A stretch of DNA of 32,999 nt, taken from the NCBI GenBank assembly GCA_003163855.1, contig PLRJ01000069.1, positions 465-33,463 on the forward strand, in the 5' to 3' direction. The DNA is from Bryobacterales bacterium (GTDB lineage: Bacteria > Acidobacteriota > Terriglobia > Bryobacterales > Bryobacteraceae). A model generated the notes under the pieces. The model saw only the letters and a list, made by a program, of their open reading frames with translations. It was not told where the DNA came from and searched no databases. The translations under genes and the position numbers were made by a program. This document shows, in pieces, positions 8,055 through 15,269 of the stretch (its first letter is position 1; every line of letters begins with the position of its first letter).

Positions 8055-8086
8055 TTCGATTTCATGCTGCAGCAAGTAAAATCGAA
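8055..8086. promoter_or_regulatory. Nested palindrome in the divergent promoter region upstream of the NLR-like gene
   Basis: Perfect 8-bp arms ttcgattt (8055-8062) and aaatcgaa (8079-8086) enclose a 10-bp palindrome tgctgcagca (8065-8074). The element ends 11 bases before the ATG at 8098 and lies in the only gap between the two divergent genes. It could be an operator for a repressor or, in RNA form, a hairpin that limits ribosome access. No clear Shine-Dalgarno is visible for the NLR-like gene. Confidence 0.45.
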
Positions 8087-8097
8087 GAACTCGGATT

Positions 8098-10572
8098 ATG
8101 CCCGCGCCAACAAAGGTCTTCATCAGCTACAGCCACGACTCACCAGAGCACAAAGACCTCATCCTCGCCTTGTCAAACCAGTTGCGCCATGGCGGACTCG
8201 ACTGCCGTATCGACCAATACGAAATTTCGCCGCCTGAAGGCTGGCCCCATTGGTGTGACCGCCAGATTGACGACTCCGACTTCGTCCTTGTGGCCTGCAC
8301 CGAGACCTACCTGCGCCGCTACGACAAGAAGGAAGCGCCAGGAACAGGCCGTGGCGCAATCTGGGAAGGCCACATCATCCGGCAAGATCTATACGAGGCA
8401 GAAGGCAAGAACATCAGGTTCATTCCCGTCGCCTTCAGCCAGCAGGACCTCGGCTTCGTTCCGAAGACCCTGCGCAGCGCAACCATTTACCAGCTTCCCG
8501 CGAAGTACGACGATCTTTACCGCCATCTGACCCACCAGCCGGCAAACCCCATGCCCGCACTCGGAGCCGTCCAGCCCATGCCCGCCCGCGAATCCCTCGT
8601 GCCCCAGCCCGTTCTGGAACGAAAGCAAACCTTCCAAACCATCTGGACCATCCCCTACACCCGCAACCCCTTCTTCACCGGCCGCGAACAGATCCTGTCC
8701 GACCTCCACCAAGCCCTCACCACCCGAAACCGCGCCGCCCTAACCGGCTTCGGCGGCCTCGGCAAAACCCAAACCGCCATCGAATACGCCTACCGCCATC
8801 GTTCCAACTATCAAGCCGTCTTCTGGCTCAAAGCCGAAACCCGCGACACCCTCCTGTCTGATTTCGCCGCCATCGCCGCCGCCCTCACCCTTCCCGAGGC
8901 CGCCGCCCAGCAGCAGCAACTTGCCGTCGCCGCCGCCAAGCACTGGCTCGAAACAAACGAAGGCTGGCTGCTGATCCTCGACAACGCCGACGACCTCGCC
9001 CTTGCCAAAGAATTCCTCCCCACCCACCACTCCGGCCACGTTCTTTTAACCACCCGAGCCCGTGCTCTCGGCGGCATTGCGGAAGGCGTCACTCTCCGAG
9101 TCATGCCACCCGAAGAAGCCGCCCAACTCCTGCTCCGTCGCGCACGAGTCAAACACGCAACGAGCGCCGAGACCGAACTCGCCCTGCAAATTGCCAACGA
9201 ACTCGGCTATCTCCCACTCGCGCTCGACCAAGCCGGAGCCTTCATCGAGGAAACTCCCAGCAGCCTCGACGAATATCTCAAGCTCTATCGCACCCGAAGA
9301 GACAAACTCCTGGCGGAACGCGGCAGTCTCGCCGATCATGCTTCCGTTACCGTCACCTTCTCCTTAGCCTTCGATAAGGTCGCCCAAAGCAGCCCCGCAG
9401 CAGCCGATCTCCTGCGCCTTTGTGCTTTTCTTGCGCCGGAAGCCATTCCAGAAGAGGTCGTCAGCGCAGGCGCGGACGATTTCACCGGCGTCCTCAAAGA
9501 AGCTACCCGGTTCTCGCTAATTGATCGCGATGTCGCCAGCAAAACACTCGACATACACCGCCTTGTGCAGGCCGTTATTCAAGCCAGAATGTCCGCATCG
9601 GAACAGGAAACCTGGGCCAAACATGCCGTCCGAGCCGTCAACAAAGCCTTTCCGAACATCCCGGAATTTCAGAATTGGGATCTCTGCCAGAAACTACTCC
9701 CACACGCCCAAATCTGCGCATCCCTGATGGAGAAACATAATTTCGAGTTTCCTGAGGCGGCTAGTCTGCTCAATGAGACTGCGATCTACCTGGACGACCG
9801 CGCATTGTACGCCGAAGCCGAACCGCTCTACCAGCGCGCCCTCGCCATTTATGAAAAAGCCCTCGGTCCCAACCACCCCGATGTGGCCACCAGCCTCAAC
9901 AACCTGGCCGAGCTTTACCGCGCCCAAGGCAAATACGCCGAAGCCGAACCGCTCTACCAGCGCGCCCTCGCCATCTGGGAAAACGCTCTCGGCCCCAGCC
10001 ATCCCGATGTGGCACGAAGCCTCAACAACCTGGCCCTGCTTTACTACAGCCAAGGCGAATACGCCGAAGCCGAGCCGCTCTACCAGCGCGCCCTCGCCAT
10101 CCGTGAAAAGACCCTCGGCCCCAGCCATCCCGATGTGGCACAAAGCCTCAACAACCTGGCCGCGCTTTACGACAACCAAGGCAAATACGCCGAAGCCGAA
10201 CCACTCTACCGGCGCGCCCTCGCCATCTGCGAAAAAGCCCTCGGCCCCAACCACCCTTATGTGGCCATCTGCCTCAACAACCTGGCCGCGCTTTTCTACA
10301 ACCAAAGCAAATACGCCGAGGCCGAGCCACTCTACCAGCGCGCCCTCGCCATCGACGAAGAGGCCCTCGGCCCCAACCACCCCGAGGTAGCCACCGACCT
10401 CAACAACCTGGCCCGGCTTTACGACAACCAAGGCAAATACGCCGAAGCCGAACCGCTCTACCAGCGCGCCCTCGCCATCTTCGAAAAAGCCCTCGGCCCC
10501 AACCACCCCCGTACCATCATCACGCGCGAGAACCTCGCTCTAAACCGCGCCGCCCGTCTCAAGACCCCGTAA
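8098..10572 (+). CDS. NLR-like STAND protein: SEFIR/TIR-like - NB-ARC - TPR
   Basis: An 824-residue cytoplasmic protein with the architecture of bacterial NLR-type immune or signalling proteins. Residues 6-145 are a SEFIR (TIR-related) domain: VFISYSHDSPEHKD at the start, then PPEGWPHWCDRQIDDSDFVLVACTE. Residues about 185-480 are an NB-ARC ATPase with P-loop GFGGLGKT (217-224), Walker B LLILDNADD (292-299), a sensor-like HVLLTTRAR and a GLPLA-equivalent GYLPLALDQAG (370-380). From residue 571 come six 42-residue kinesin-light-chain-type TPRs (YAEAEPLYQRALAI core), the likely ligand-sensing end. Known relatives oligomerise on sensing a trigger and activate the N-terminal effector; many TIR-STAND proteins act in phage defence. 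The SEFIR output (NAD cleavage or protein contact) cannot be decided from sequence. Neighbours are nucleases and an antitoxin, consistent with a defence island. Confidence 0.88.
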   Translation: MPAPTKVFISYSHDSPEHKDLILALSNQLRHGGLDCRIDQYEISPPEGWPHWCDRQIDDSDFVLVACTETYLRRYDKKEAPGTGRGAIWEGHIIRQDLYEAEGKNIRFIPVAFSQQDLGFVPKTLRSATIYQLPAKYDDLYRHLTHQPANPMPALGAVQPMPARESLVPQPVLERKQTFQTIWTIPYTRNPFFTGREQILSDLHQALTTRNRAALTGFGGLGKTQTAIEYAYRHRSNYQAVFWLKAETRDTLLSDFAAIAAALTLPEAAAQQQQLAVAAAKHWLETNEGWLLILDNADDLALAKEFLPTHHSGHVLLTTRARALGGIAEGVTLRVMPPEEAAQLLLRRARVKHATSAETELALQIANELGYLPLALDQAGAFIEETPSSLDEYLKLYRTRRDKLLAERGSLADHASVTVTFSLAFDKVAQSSPAAADLLRLCAFLAPEAIPEEVVSAGADDFTGVLKEATRFSLIDRDVASKTLDIHRLVQAVIQARMSASEQETWAKHAVRAVNKAFPNIPEFQNWDLCQKLLPHAQICASLMEKHNFEFPEAASLLNETAIYLDDRALYAEAEPLYQRALAIYEKALGPNHPDVATSLNNLAELYRAQGKYAEAEPLYQRALAIWENALGPSHPDVARSLNNLALLYYSQGEYAEAEPLYQRALAIREKTLGPSHPDVAQSLNNLAALYDNQGKYAEAEPLYRRALAICEKALGPNHPYVAICLNNLAALFYNQSKYAEAEPLYQRALAIDEEALGPNHPEVATDLNNLARLYDNQGKYAEAEPLYQRALAIFEKALGPNHPRTIITRENLALNRAARLKTP
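9808..10530 (+). repeat. Six tandem 126-bp coding repeats (TPR units)
   Basis: Units start at 9808, 9934, 10060, 10186, 10312 and 10438, exactly 126 bp (42 codons) apart. The core tacgccgaagccgaaccgct and the caacaacctggcc segment recur almost unchanged at DNA level, while a few codons in each unit differ (after RALAI, and in the NNLA-xLY-xxQ loop). Near identity at synonymous positions indicates recent duplication or gene conversion; the variable residues may define binding specificity. Confidence 0.95.
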
Positions 10573-10671
10573 CACCGCATTGCTTTCCAGATCGATTAAA
10601 CTCAATCTGTCGGATAAAACAAACTCTTCTCATCGGTTTTCCAAACAGACGATGTCAGTAACCAACAAACA

Positions 10672-11310
10672 TTGACGTTTCCGCTCTCGTTCAACAGGGG
10701 TCGAACTGTAATAATTCATCCCGACGAGGCAGAAGATCCGCATGCCTTGTTCACCGAACTCTGCCGCATCGACGCTCTCGAGCACTTCAGAATCGAACAG
10801 GACGCCGAAGGAAACATTTCAATCCTGCCTCCGGCCGGCGGCGAGTCTTCCTACCAGAACACCAAAATCACAGCGCAGCTTGATCGTTGGGCGGAACAAG
10901 ACGGACAAGGAAAATCGTTCGAATCAAACGTCTTGTTCCTTTTACCCGATGGATCAAAACGAAGTCCCGACGCCTCCTGGGTCAGCAATGAACGCTTGAA
11001 GACGATCTCCAGAAAAGAACGCCGGGAGTTTCTGCCGCTCGTCCCCGAGTTCGTCATCGAACTAAAATCTCCAACCGATAGCTTTTCCCGCTTGCAGCTA
11101 AAGATGCAAGATTGGATCAGGAATGGCGTTCTCCTCGGGTGGCTGATCCACCCAGACAAGCAGACGGTGCTTGTCTACAGAAAAGGATCTTCAGAACCAC
11201 AAACAATTACCATGCGGGAAGATCCGAATACTCTGCTTCCGGCTGACGGACCTGTCCGCGGGTTCGTGCTCGATCTGAAACACGTTTGGCTGGGCTTGGA
11301 TCAGCTTTAG
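10672..11310 (+). CDS. Uma2 family PD-(D/E)XK endonuclease (first copy)
   Basis: A 212-residue protein of the Uma2/DUF820 family (PF05685), a restriction-endonuclease-like fold. Visible family features are ILPPAGGESS (51-60), NVLFLLPDGSKRSPDASWV with the first catalytic Asp100, and FVIELKSPTD carrying Glu130 and Lys132, giving an intact D...ExK site. Substrate and biological role of Uma2 proteins are unknown. The only usable start is a TTG at 10672, with no clear Shine-Dalgarno; no ATG or GTG is in frame before the upstream stop. A mini-frame ATG at 10652 (MSVTNKH) ends in a TGA overlapping that TTG and resembles a Uma2 N terminus, so a one-base indel at the start is possible. Lies 99 bases after the NLR-like gene on the same strand. 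Confidence 0.85.
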   Translation: MTFPLSFNRGRTVIIHPDEAEDPHALFTELCRIDALEHFRIEQDAEGNISILPPAGGESSYQNTKITAQLDRWAEQDGQGKSFESNVLFLLPDGSKRSPDASWVSNERLKTISRKERREFLPLVPEFVIELKSPTDSFSRLQLKMQDWIRNGVLLGWLIHPDKQTVLVYRKGSSEPQTITMREDPNTLLPADGPVRGFVLDLKHVWLGLDQL

Positions 11311-11351
11311 ATCAGGCCGCCGTTCGCCTAAACTTGTAGAGAGCAACAAAA

Positions 11352-11933
11352 TTGGCGTCTGAGGCAAGACCATTCATAACCGTAGACCAGTATCTGGACA
11401 TTGAGTCCGCCGTGGACGGCGGCTATCGCTCGGAGTATGAAAACGGTATCGTCGTTCCCATCGGCTCCTCATCCGACAGACACAGCGCCATTACCCTCAA
11501 TCTGGCCGCAATGTTTCATAACAAACTCCGCGGTAACCGGAACTGCCGGGCTTACAGCCAAAACATGCTGGTGGAAGCGGGCTCGCAGATGTATTATCCC
11601 GATCTGTTTGTTGTCTGCGGCGAGACGAAGCTGCGGCCAGGGCGCAGCAATGTGATTCAGAACCCGTTGCTGATCATCGAAGCCCTTTCACCCAGCACCG
11701 AACGCCGCGATCGGGGCATCAGATTTCATAACTTCCAGCTCATAGAATCCTTCATGGAGTACCTGTTGGTGTCATCAGACACGCTTCTTGTCGAACAGTT
11801 CATCCGGCAGGGTAAGACGAACGATTGGCAGCTCCTATCCCACCGTGATCCGCTTCTTTCCGTCCCACTTGTTTCCCTGCAGGGCATCGAGATTGCGCTT
11901 CCCGATCTGTACGAACGGGTGGAATGGGACTAA
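11352..11933 (+). CDS. Uma2 family PD-(D/E)XK endonuclease (second copy, different subgroup)
   Basis: A 193-residue Uma2/DUF820 protein that is only distantly similar to its upstream neighbour. It begins with the common FITVDQYLDIE and RSEYENGIVV segments, then SSDRHSAITLNLA, YYPDLFVVCGE with catalytic Asp84 and PLLIIEALSPSTERRDRG with Glu110. In this subgroup the catalytic lysine is usually expected in the following xKFxxY stretch, but here the sequence is GIRFHNF, with arginine instead of lysine, so activity is uncertain. The start is a TTG at 11352 with GAGAG about nine bases upstream. It follows the first Uma2 gene by 41 bases and precedes the antitoxin by 32 bases, so the three could be one transcript. 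Confidence 0.87.
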   Translation: MASEARPFITVDQYLDIESAVDGGYRSEYENGIVVPIGSSSDRHSAITLNLAAMFHNKLRGNRNCRAYSQNMLVEAGSQMYYPDLFVVCGETKLRPGRSNVIQNPLLIIEALSPSTERRDRGIRFHNFQLIESFMEYLLVSSDTLLVEQFIRQGKTNDWQLLSHRDPLLSVPLVSLQGIEIALPDLYERVEWD

Positions 11934-11944
11934 AGCCTGTTCAG

Positions 11945-11963
11945 TGTGTACGCTGAGTACACA
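11945..11963. promoter_or_regulatory. Palindromic operator-like site at the antitoxin start
   Basis: Perfect inverted repeat tgtgtac (11945-11951) and gtacaca (11957-11963) with a 5-base centre, ending two bases before the antitoxin ATG at 11966. The TGTAC/GTACA core resembles the operator half-sites known for YefM-YoeB systems, where the antitoxin represses its own operon. Here it would cover the ribosome-binding region or the promoter. Confidence 0.6.
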
Positions 11964-11965
11964 AT

Positions 11966-12244
11966 ATGGAAACCGAAAAGATCGGCATACGCGAATTCCG
12001 CGAAAACCTGGCCGGTTACCTCGAAGGCGGTCGCCTTCTCGCCATCACCCGCCATGGCGAGACGCTAGGTCTCTTCATCCCCGCCCAGAAACGAAACCGG
12101 AAGGCCGAAGTGGAGGCGATGCGCGCCGCCGCCAAAGAACTGGACGCGCTGATCGCAACCTGGGGCGCCTCCGAAGACGAACTTATGGGCGACTACAAGG
12201 ACATTCGGCGATCCGCCCGCGAAAAAAGGCGGAACGGCCAGTAG
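11966..12244 (+). CDS. Phd/YefM family antitoxin, apparently orphan
   Basis: A 92-residue protein whose N-terminal half (KIGIREFRENLAGYLEGGR, then LLAITRHGETLGLFIPA) is the DNA-binding Phd/YefM fold. The C-terminal half (about 42-92) is a charged helix-rich toxin-binding-like tail (KAEVEAMRAAAKELDALIA...). Such proteins neutralise RelE/YoeB, Doc or VapC-like toxins and repress their own promoter. No toxin gene lies on either side: upstream is a Uma2 gene and downstream about 225 bases are non-coding. The palindrome directly ahead of the ATG supports autoregulation. Either the toxin was lost, is encoded elsewhere, or the protein serves as a plain repressor for the Uma2 region. Confidence 0.82.
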   Translation: METEKIGIREFRENLAGYLEGGRLLAITRHGETLGLFIPAQKRNRKAEVEAMRAAAKELDALIATWGASEDELMGDYKDIRRSAREKRRNGQ

Positions 12245-12470
12245 AGCCTTTCTCAAATTCGAGCCCACCAAAGTCGTTTCGCAAAACCGCTAAAACACCC
12301 CTCCAACCACCACCCCAAAAACCCAGTCCCGCCGATCCAACTTTATTTCCTGAATCCCCTCAACCACTTACCAGCCTTTCCGCCGCGCACCGCTCAACCC
12401 ATCCAGCAAACTGAACCGCATGGGCAACCTCTATGTTTCCTCCCCCTGCCGTAATCTGAAAGAGAACACC
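12245..12470. other. Gene-free, C-rich spacer
   Basis: No supported gene. The stretch about 12255-12370 is strikingly poor in G on the + strand (runs such as acacccctccaaccaccacc). The only open frame entering the metallopeptidase upstream of 12471 adds 17 residues that would precede the signal peptide, so the spacer is taken to extend to 12470. This is where a toxin partner for the antitoxin would be expected, and none is visible. Confidence 0.6.
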
Positions 12471-15131
12471 ATGCATCACCGAACCACTGCCGCCCTAGCC
12501 GCCCTCCTGCTCGCCACACTCGCCCCGGCCCAACCTCCATCTCCGCCCGCCGCCGTCACCCGCGCCTCCCTCGATAACGGCCTCAAAATCGTCATCATCC
12601 GCGACCCCCTCGCACCCGTCGCCACCATCGAGGTCAACTTCATGGTCGGAGCCGACGAAGTCCCGCCCGGCCTCACCGGTCTCGCCCACGCCCAGGAACA
12701 CATGATCTTCCGCGGCTGCCAGGGCCTCACCGCCGACCAGATCTCCGCCATCTTCGCCCAACTCGGTGGCGCCATGAACGCCGAAACCCAGCAGAACCTC
12801 ACCCAGTACTTCGTCACCGTGCCGTCGCAGGATCTGGAAGTCGCCCTGCGCATCTACTCCTCCTGCATGGCCGACGTCGAGGATTCCCAGCAGCAGTGGA
12901 CCGAAGAACGCGGCGCCATCGAACAGGAAGTGGCGCGCGACATGTCCAGTCCGTTATACAAGCTCACCACCCGCCTCAACCACGACCTTTTCGCCGGCAC
13001 GCCTTACGAAACCGACGCTCTCGGCACCGATGAAGCCTTCAACAAAACCACCGGCGCCGACCTGAAGGCCTTCTTCCGCAAGTGGTACGCCCCTAACAAC
13101 GCCATCCTCGTCATAGCGGGCGACGTCGATCCCACCGCCACCCTCGCCAAAGTCAAGGAACTCTTCGGCGGCATCGCCAGGCGCGACCTGCCCGCGCGTC
13201 CCGCCATCGACCTGAAGCCCGTTAAACCCGAATCGTTCGTGCTCGACAGCAACCTGCCCTATTCGCTCCAGATCATCTCGTTCCGCTTCCCCGGCACCTC
13301 AAGTCCCGACTACGCCGCCGCTCGCATTCTGGCCGACGTTGTCTCCAGCCAGCGCGCCGCGCTCTACGATCTGGTTCCGCAAGGCAAAGCGCTCGCCACG
13401 CAATTCGGCCTAGTCGCCAGTTACCCCATGGGCAGCGCCGCGTTCGCCCTGGCCGCCATACCGCCTAACGCTGACCCCGCGCCGATCAACGCCGCCATGA
13501 AAAAAATCCTCGACGGTTACGCCCAGAACGGCGTGCCTGCCGACCTGGTCGATGCCGCGAAGAAAGGCGAAATCGCGGGCGCGGAGTTTGAACGGAATTC
13601 CATCTCCGATCTCGCCTCGCTCTGGTCCCAAGCGCTGGCCGGCGAAGGGAAAAATTCGCCTGAAGAAGATCTCGACGCGCTTAAGAAGGTCACGCTCGCC
13701 GACGTCAACGCCGCTGCAAGGAAATACTTCAGCGAACCCGCCATTGTCGCCACGCTCAAGCCGGTTCCTTCCGGCGAAGCGGTCGCCTCCAAAGGCTTCG
13801 GTGGCAAGGAAGCCACAACATCCACGCCCACCAAGCCGGTCGCGCTGCCCGATTGGGCCGAAGCCGCCGTCAAATCGCTGCGCGTTCCCGAACAGCGCCT
13901 GCATCCCTCCGATGTCACCCTGGCCAACGGCATCCGCCTCATCGTCGAGACGGAAAAGACCAGCCCCACCGTGACGCTCATCGGCTCCATCAAGACCCAG
14001 ATCGAAATGGAAACTCCGCCCGGCAAGGAAGGCGTCTCCGACATTCTGGACGGCTTGTTCAGCTATGGCAGCAAGACGCTCGATCGTCTGGCTTTTCAGA
14101 AAGCGCTGGATGACATCGCGGCTTCTGAAAACGCCGGCGCCAGCTTCAACCTGAAGGTGCTGAAAGCAGATTTCACCCGCGGCGTCGAACTTCTAGCCGA
14201 CAACGAACTGCATCCCGCGCTGCCTGAAGACGCTTTCAAAGTTGTCCAGCAGCAAACTGCCGAAGAAGCCGGCGGCCAACTGCAAAGTCCCGCGTACCGG
14301 ACTGAACGTTCGCTGCTAAGCGGCCTGCTGCCCGCCAAGGACCCGCTGCTGCGCGAAACCACGCCCCAGACGGTCAGCGCCGTCAGCTATCAGGATTTGC
14401 AGAGCTTCTACGCCAAATGCTACCGGCCGGACCTCACAACAATCGCCATCATCGGCGACATCACTCCTGAAGAAGCGAGAGCCGTCGTCGAGAAATATTT
14501 CGGCAAATGGCAGGCCGCAGGCCCCAAGCCCGATGTGACGTTGCCGCCGGTGCCCGCCAACAAACCGAGCGCCATGAATGTGCCCGACCCAAGCAGCGTC
14601 CAGGACGAAGTGGAACTGGCGCAGCAACTGGAAATGAACCGCTTCTCGCATGATTACTACGCGCTGCAGTTGGGCGACCACGTCCTGGGCGGCGGCTTCT
14701 ACGCAACGCGCCTCTATCGCGACGTGCGGCAGAAGGCGGGATACGTGTACACCATCGACAACTCACTGCAGGCCGGTCAAACGCGCGCCAACTACAGCAT
14801 CGATTATGGCTGCGATCCGAAGAACGTCTCCAAAGCCCGGGCGATGGTGGAAGACGAACTGCGCGACATGCAGAAGAACAATGTCTCGCCGGCCGAACTG
14901 CAGCAGGCCAAAGCGCTGCTGCTGCGTCAGATTCCGCTTGGCGAAGCCAGCGAAGATGCCGTCGCCGGCGGCTTAATTGGACGCGCCCGCATCGGCCTGC
15001 CGCTGAACGAACCGGAAAACGCGGCCAGACGCTACTACGACATGACCGCCGACGAAGTGCGCCAGGCTTTCGCCAAGTACATCAACCCGGCCAGCTTCGT
15101 CCAGGTGGTGCGCGGTCCCGCGCCTCAGTAG
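12471..15131 (+). CDS. Secreted M16 family zinc metallopeptidase, two-lobed
   Basis: An 886-residue peptidase of the pitrilysin/insulinase family with two M16 halves in one chain. The ATG at 12471 was chosen over the one at 12420 because it is preceded by gaaagagaa and starts a proper Sec signal peptide (1-20, ending APA-QPP). The N-terminal half has the inverted zinc motif HAQEH (73-77) with the third ligand expected at Glu153 (EERGAIEQE). The C-terminal half lacks HxxEH (it reads GVSDILDGLF) but keeps the Arg/Tyr substrate-binding stretch ATRLYRDVRQKAGYVYTI near the end, as is normal for the inactive lobe. It degrades peptides in a closed chamber, here in the periplasm or outside. The stop at 15131 is followed nine bases later by a small coupled gene pair, possibly co-transcribed. 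Confidence 0.93.
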   Translation: MHHRTTAALAALLLATLAPAQPPSPPAAVTRASLDNGLKIVIIRDPLAPVATIEVNFMVGADEVPPGLTGLAHAQEHMIFRGCQGLTADQISAIFAQLGGAMNAETQQNLTQYFVTVPSQDLEVALRIYSSCMADVEDSQQQWTEERGAIEQEVARDMSSPLYKLTTRLNHDLFAGTPYETDALGTDEAFNKTTGADLKAFFRKWYAPNNAILVIAGDVDPTATLAKVKELFGGIARRDLPARPAIDLKPVKPESFVLDSNLPYSLQIISFRFPGTSSPDYAAARILADVVSSQRAALYDLVPQGKALATQFGLVASYPMGSAAFALAAIPPNADPAPINAAMKKILDGYAQNGVPADLVDAAKKGEIAGAEFERNSISDLASLWSQALAGEGKNSPEEDLDALKKVTLADVNAAARKYFSEPAIVATLKPVPSGEAVASKGFGGKEATTSTPTKPVALPDWAEAAVKSLRVPEQRLHPSDVTLANGIRLIVETEKTSPTVTLIGSIKTQIEMETPPGKEGVSDILDGLFSYGSKTLDRLAFQKALDDIAASENAGASFNLKVLKADFTRGVELLADNELHPALPEDAFKVVQQQTAEEAGGQLQSPAYRTERSLLSGLLPAKDPLLRETTPQTVSAVSYQDLQSFYAKCYRPDLTTIAIIGDITPEEARAVVEKYFGKWQAAGPKPDVTLPPVPANKPSAMNVPDPSSVQDEVELAQQLEMNRFSHDYYALQLGDHVLGGGFYATRLYRDVRQKAGYVYTIDNSLQAGQTRANYSIDYGCDPKNVSKARAMVEDELRDMQKNNVSPAELQQAKALLLRQIPLGEASEDAVAGGLIGRARIGLPLNEPENAARRYYDMTADEVRQAFAKYINPASFVQVVRGPAPQ

Positions 15132-15140
15132 AATCGAAAA

Positions 15141-15269
15141 GTGGAAGACGAACCAAAACCGCCGCCTGTTTCCGAAGTAGTGGCCAAACTGCGCGAGAGC
15201 TTTGCGCCGCTCACCCGGGAGTTGCACCCTGACATTGAACCGGCTGATGTCTACTCGCCTAAGCCATGA
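15141..15269 (+). CDS. Small AtzG/GatC-like (DUF4089-like) amidase partner, short form
   Basis: A 42-residue peptide starting at GTG 15141 whose TGA overlaps the amidase ATG (ATGA, 15266-15269). After a charged, proline-rich start the chain reads VAKLRESFAPLT and ends DIEPADVYSPKP. This matches the pattern at the C-terminal end of DUF4089/AtzG proteins (a helix, then D-x-EPA-x-V-F-x-P). AtzG is a GatC-like subunit that stabilises the amidase AtzE and is encoded beside it. Usual AtzG-like proteins are about 60-70 residues, so this one is short and lacks the first helix. The Shine-Dalgarno is weak. Assignment rests on a short resemblance plus the translational coupling; it might instead be only a coupling leader. 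Confidence 0.5.
   Translation: MEDEPKPPPVSEVVAKLRESFAPLTRELHPDIEPADVYSPKP

Noticed and set aside
9694..10506. Minus-strand 270-codon frame with a regular repeat
   Set aside because: Its repeat is only the antisense of the TPR units of the NLR-like gene.
9808..10530. Regular repeats considered as a CRISPR array
   Set aside because: The 126-bp period is coding, in frame and matches TPR motifs; no short repeat/spacer structure.
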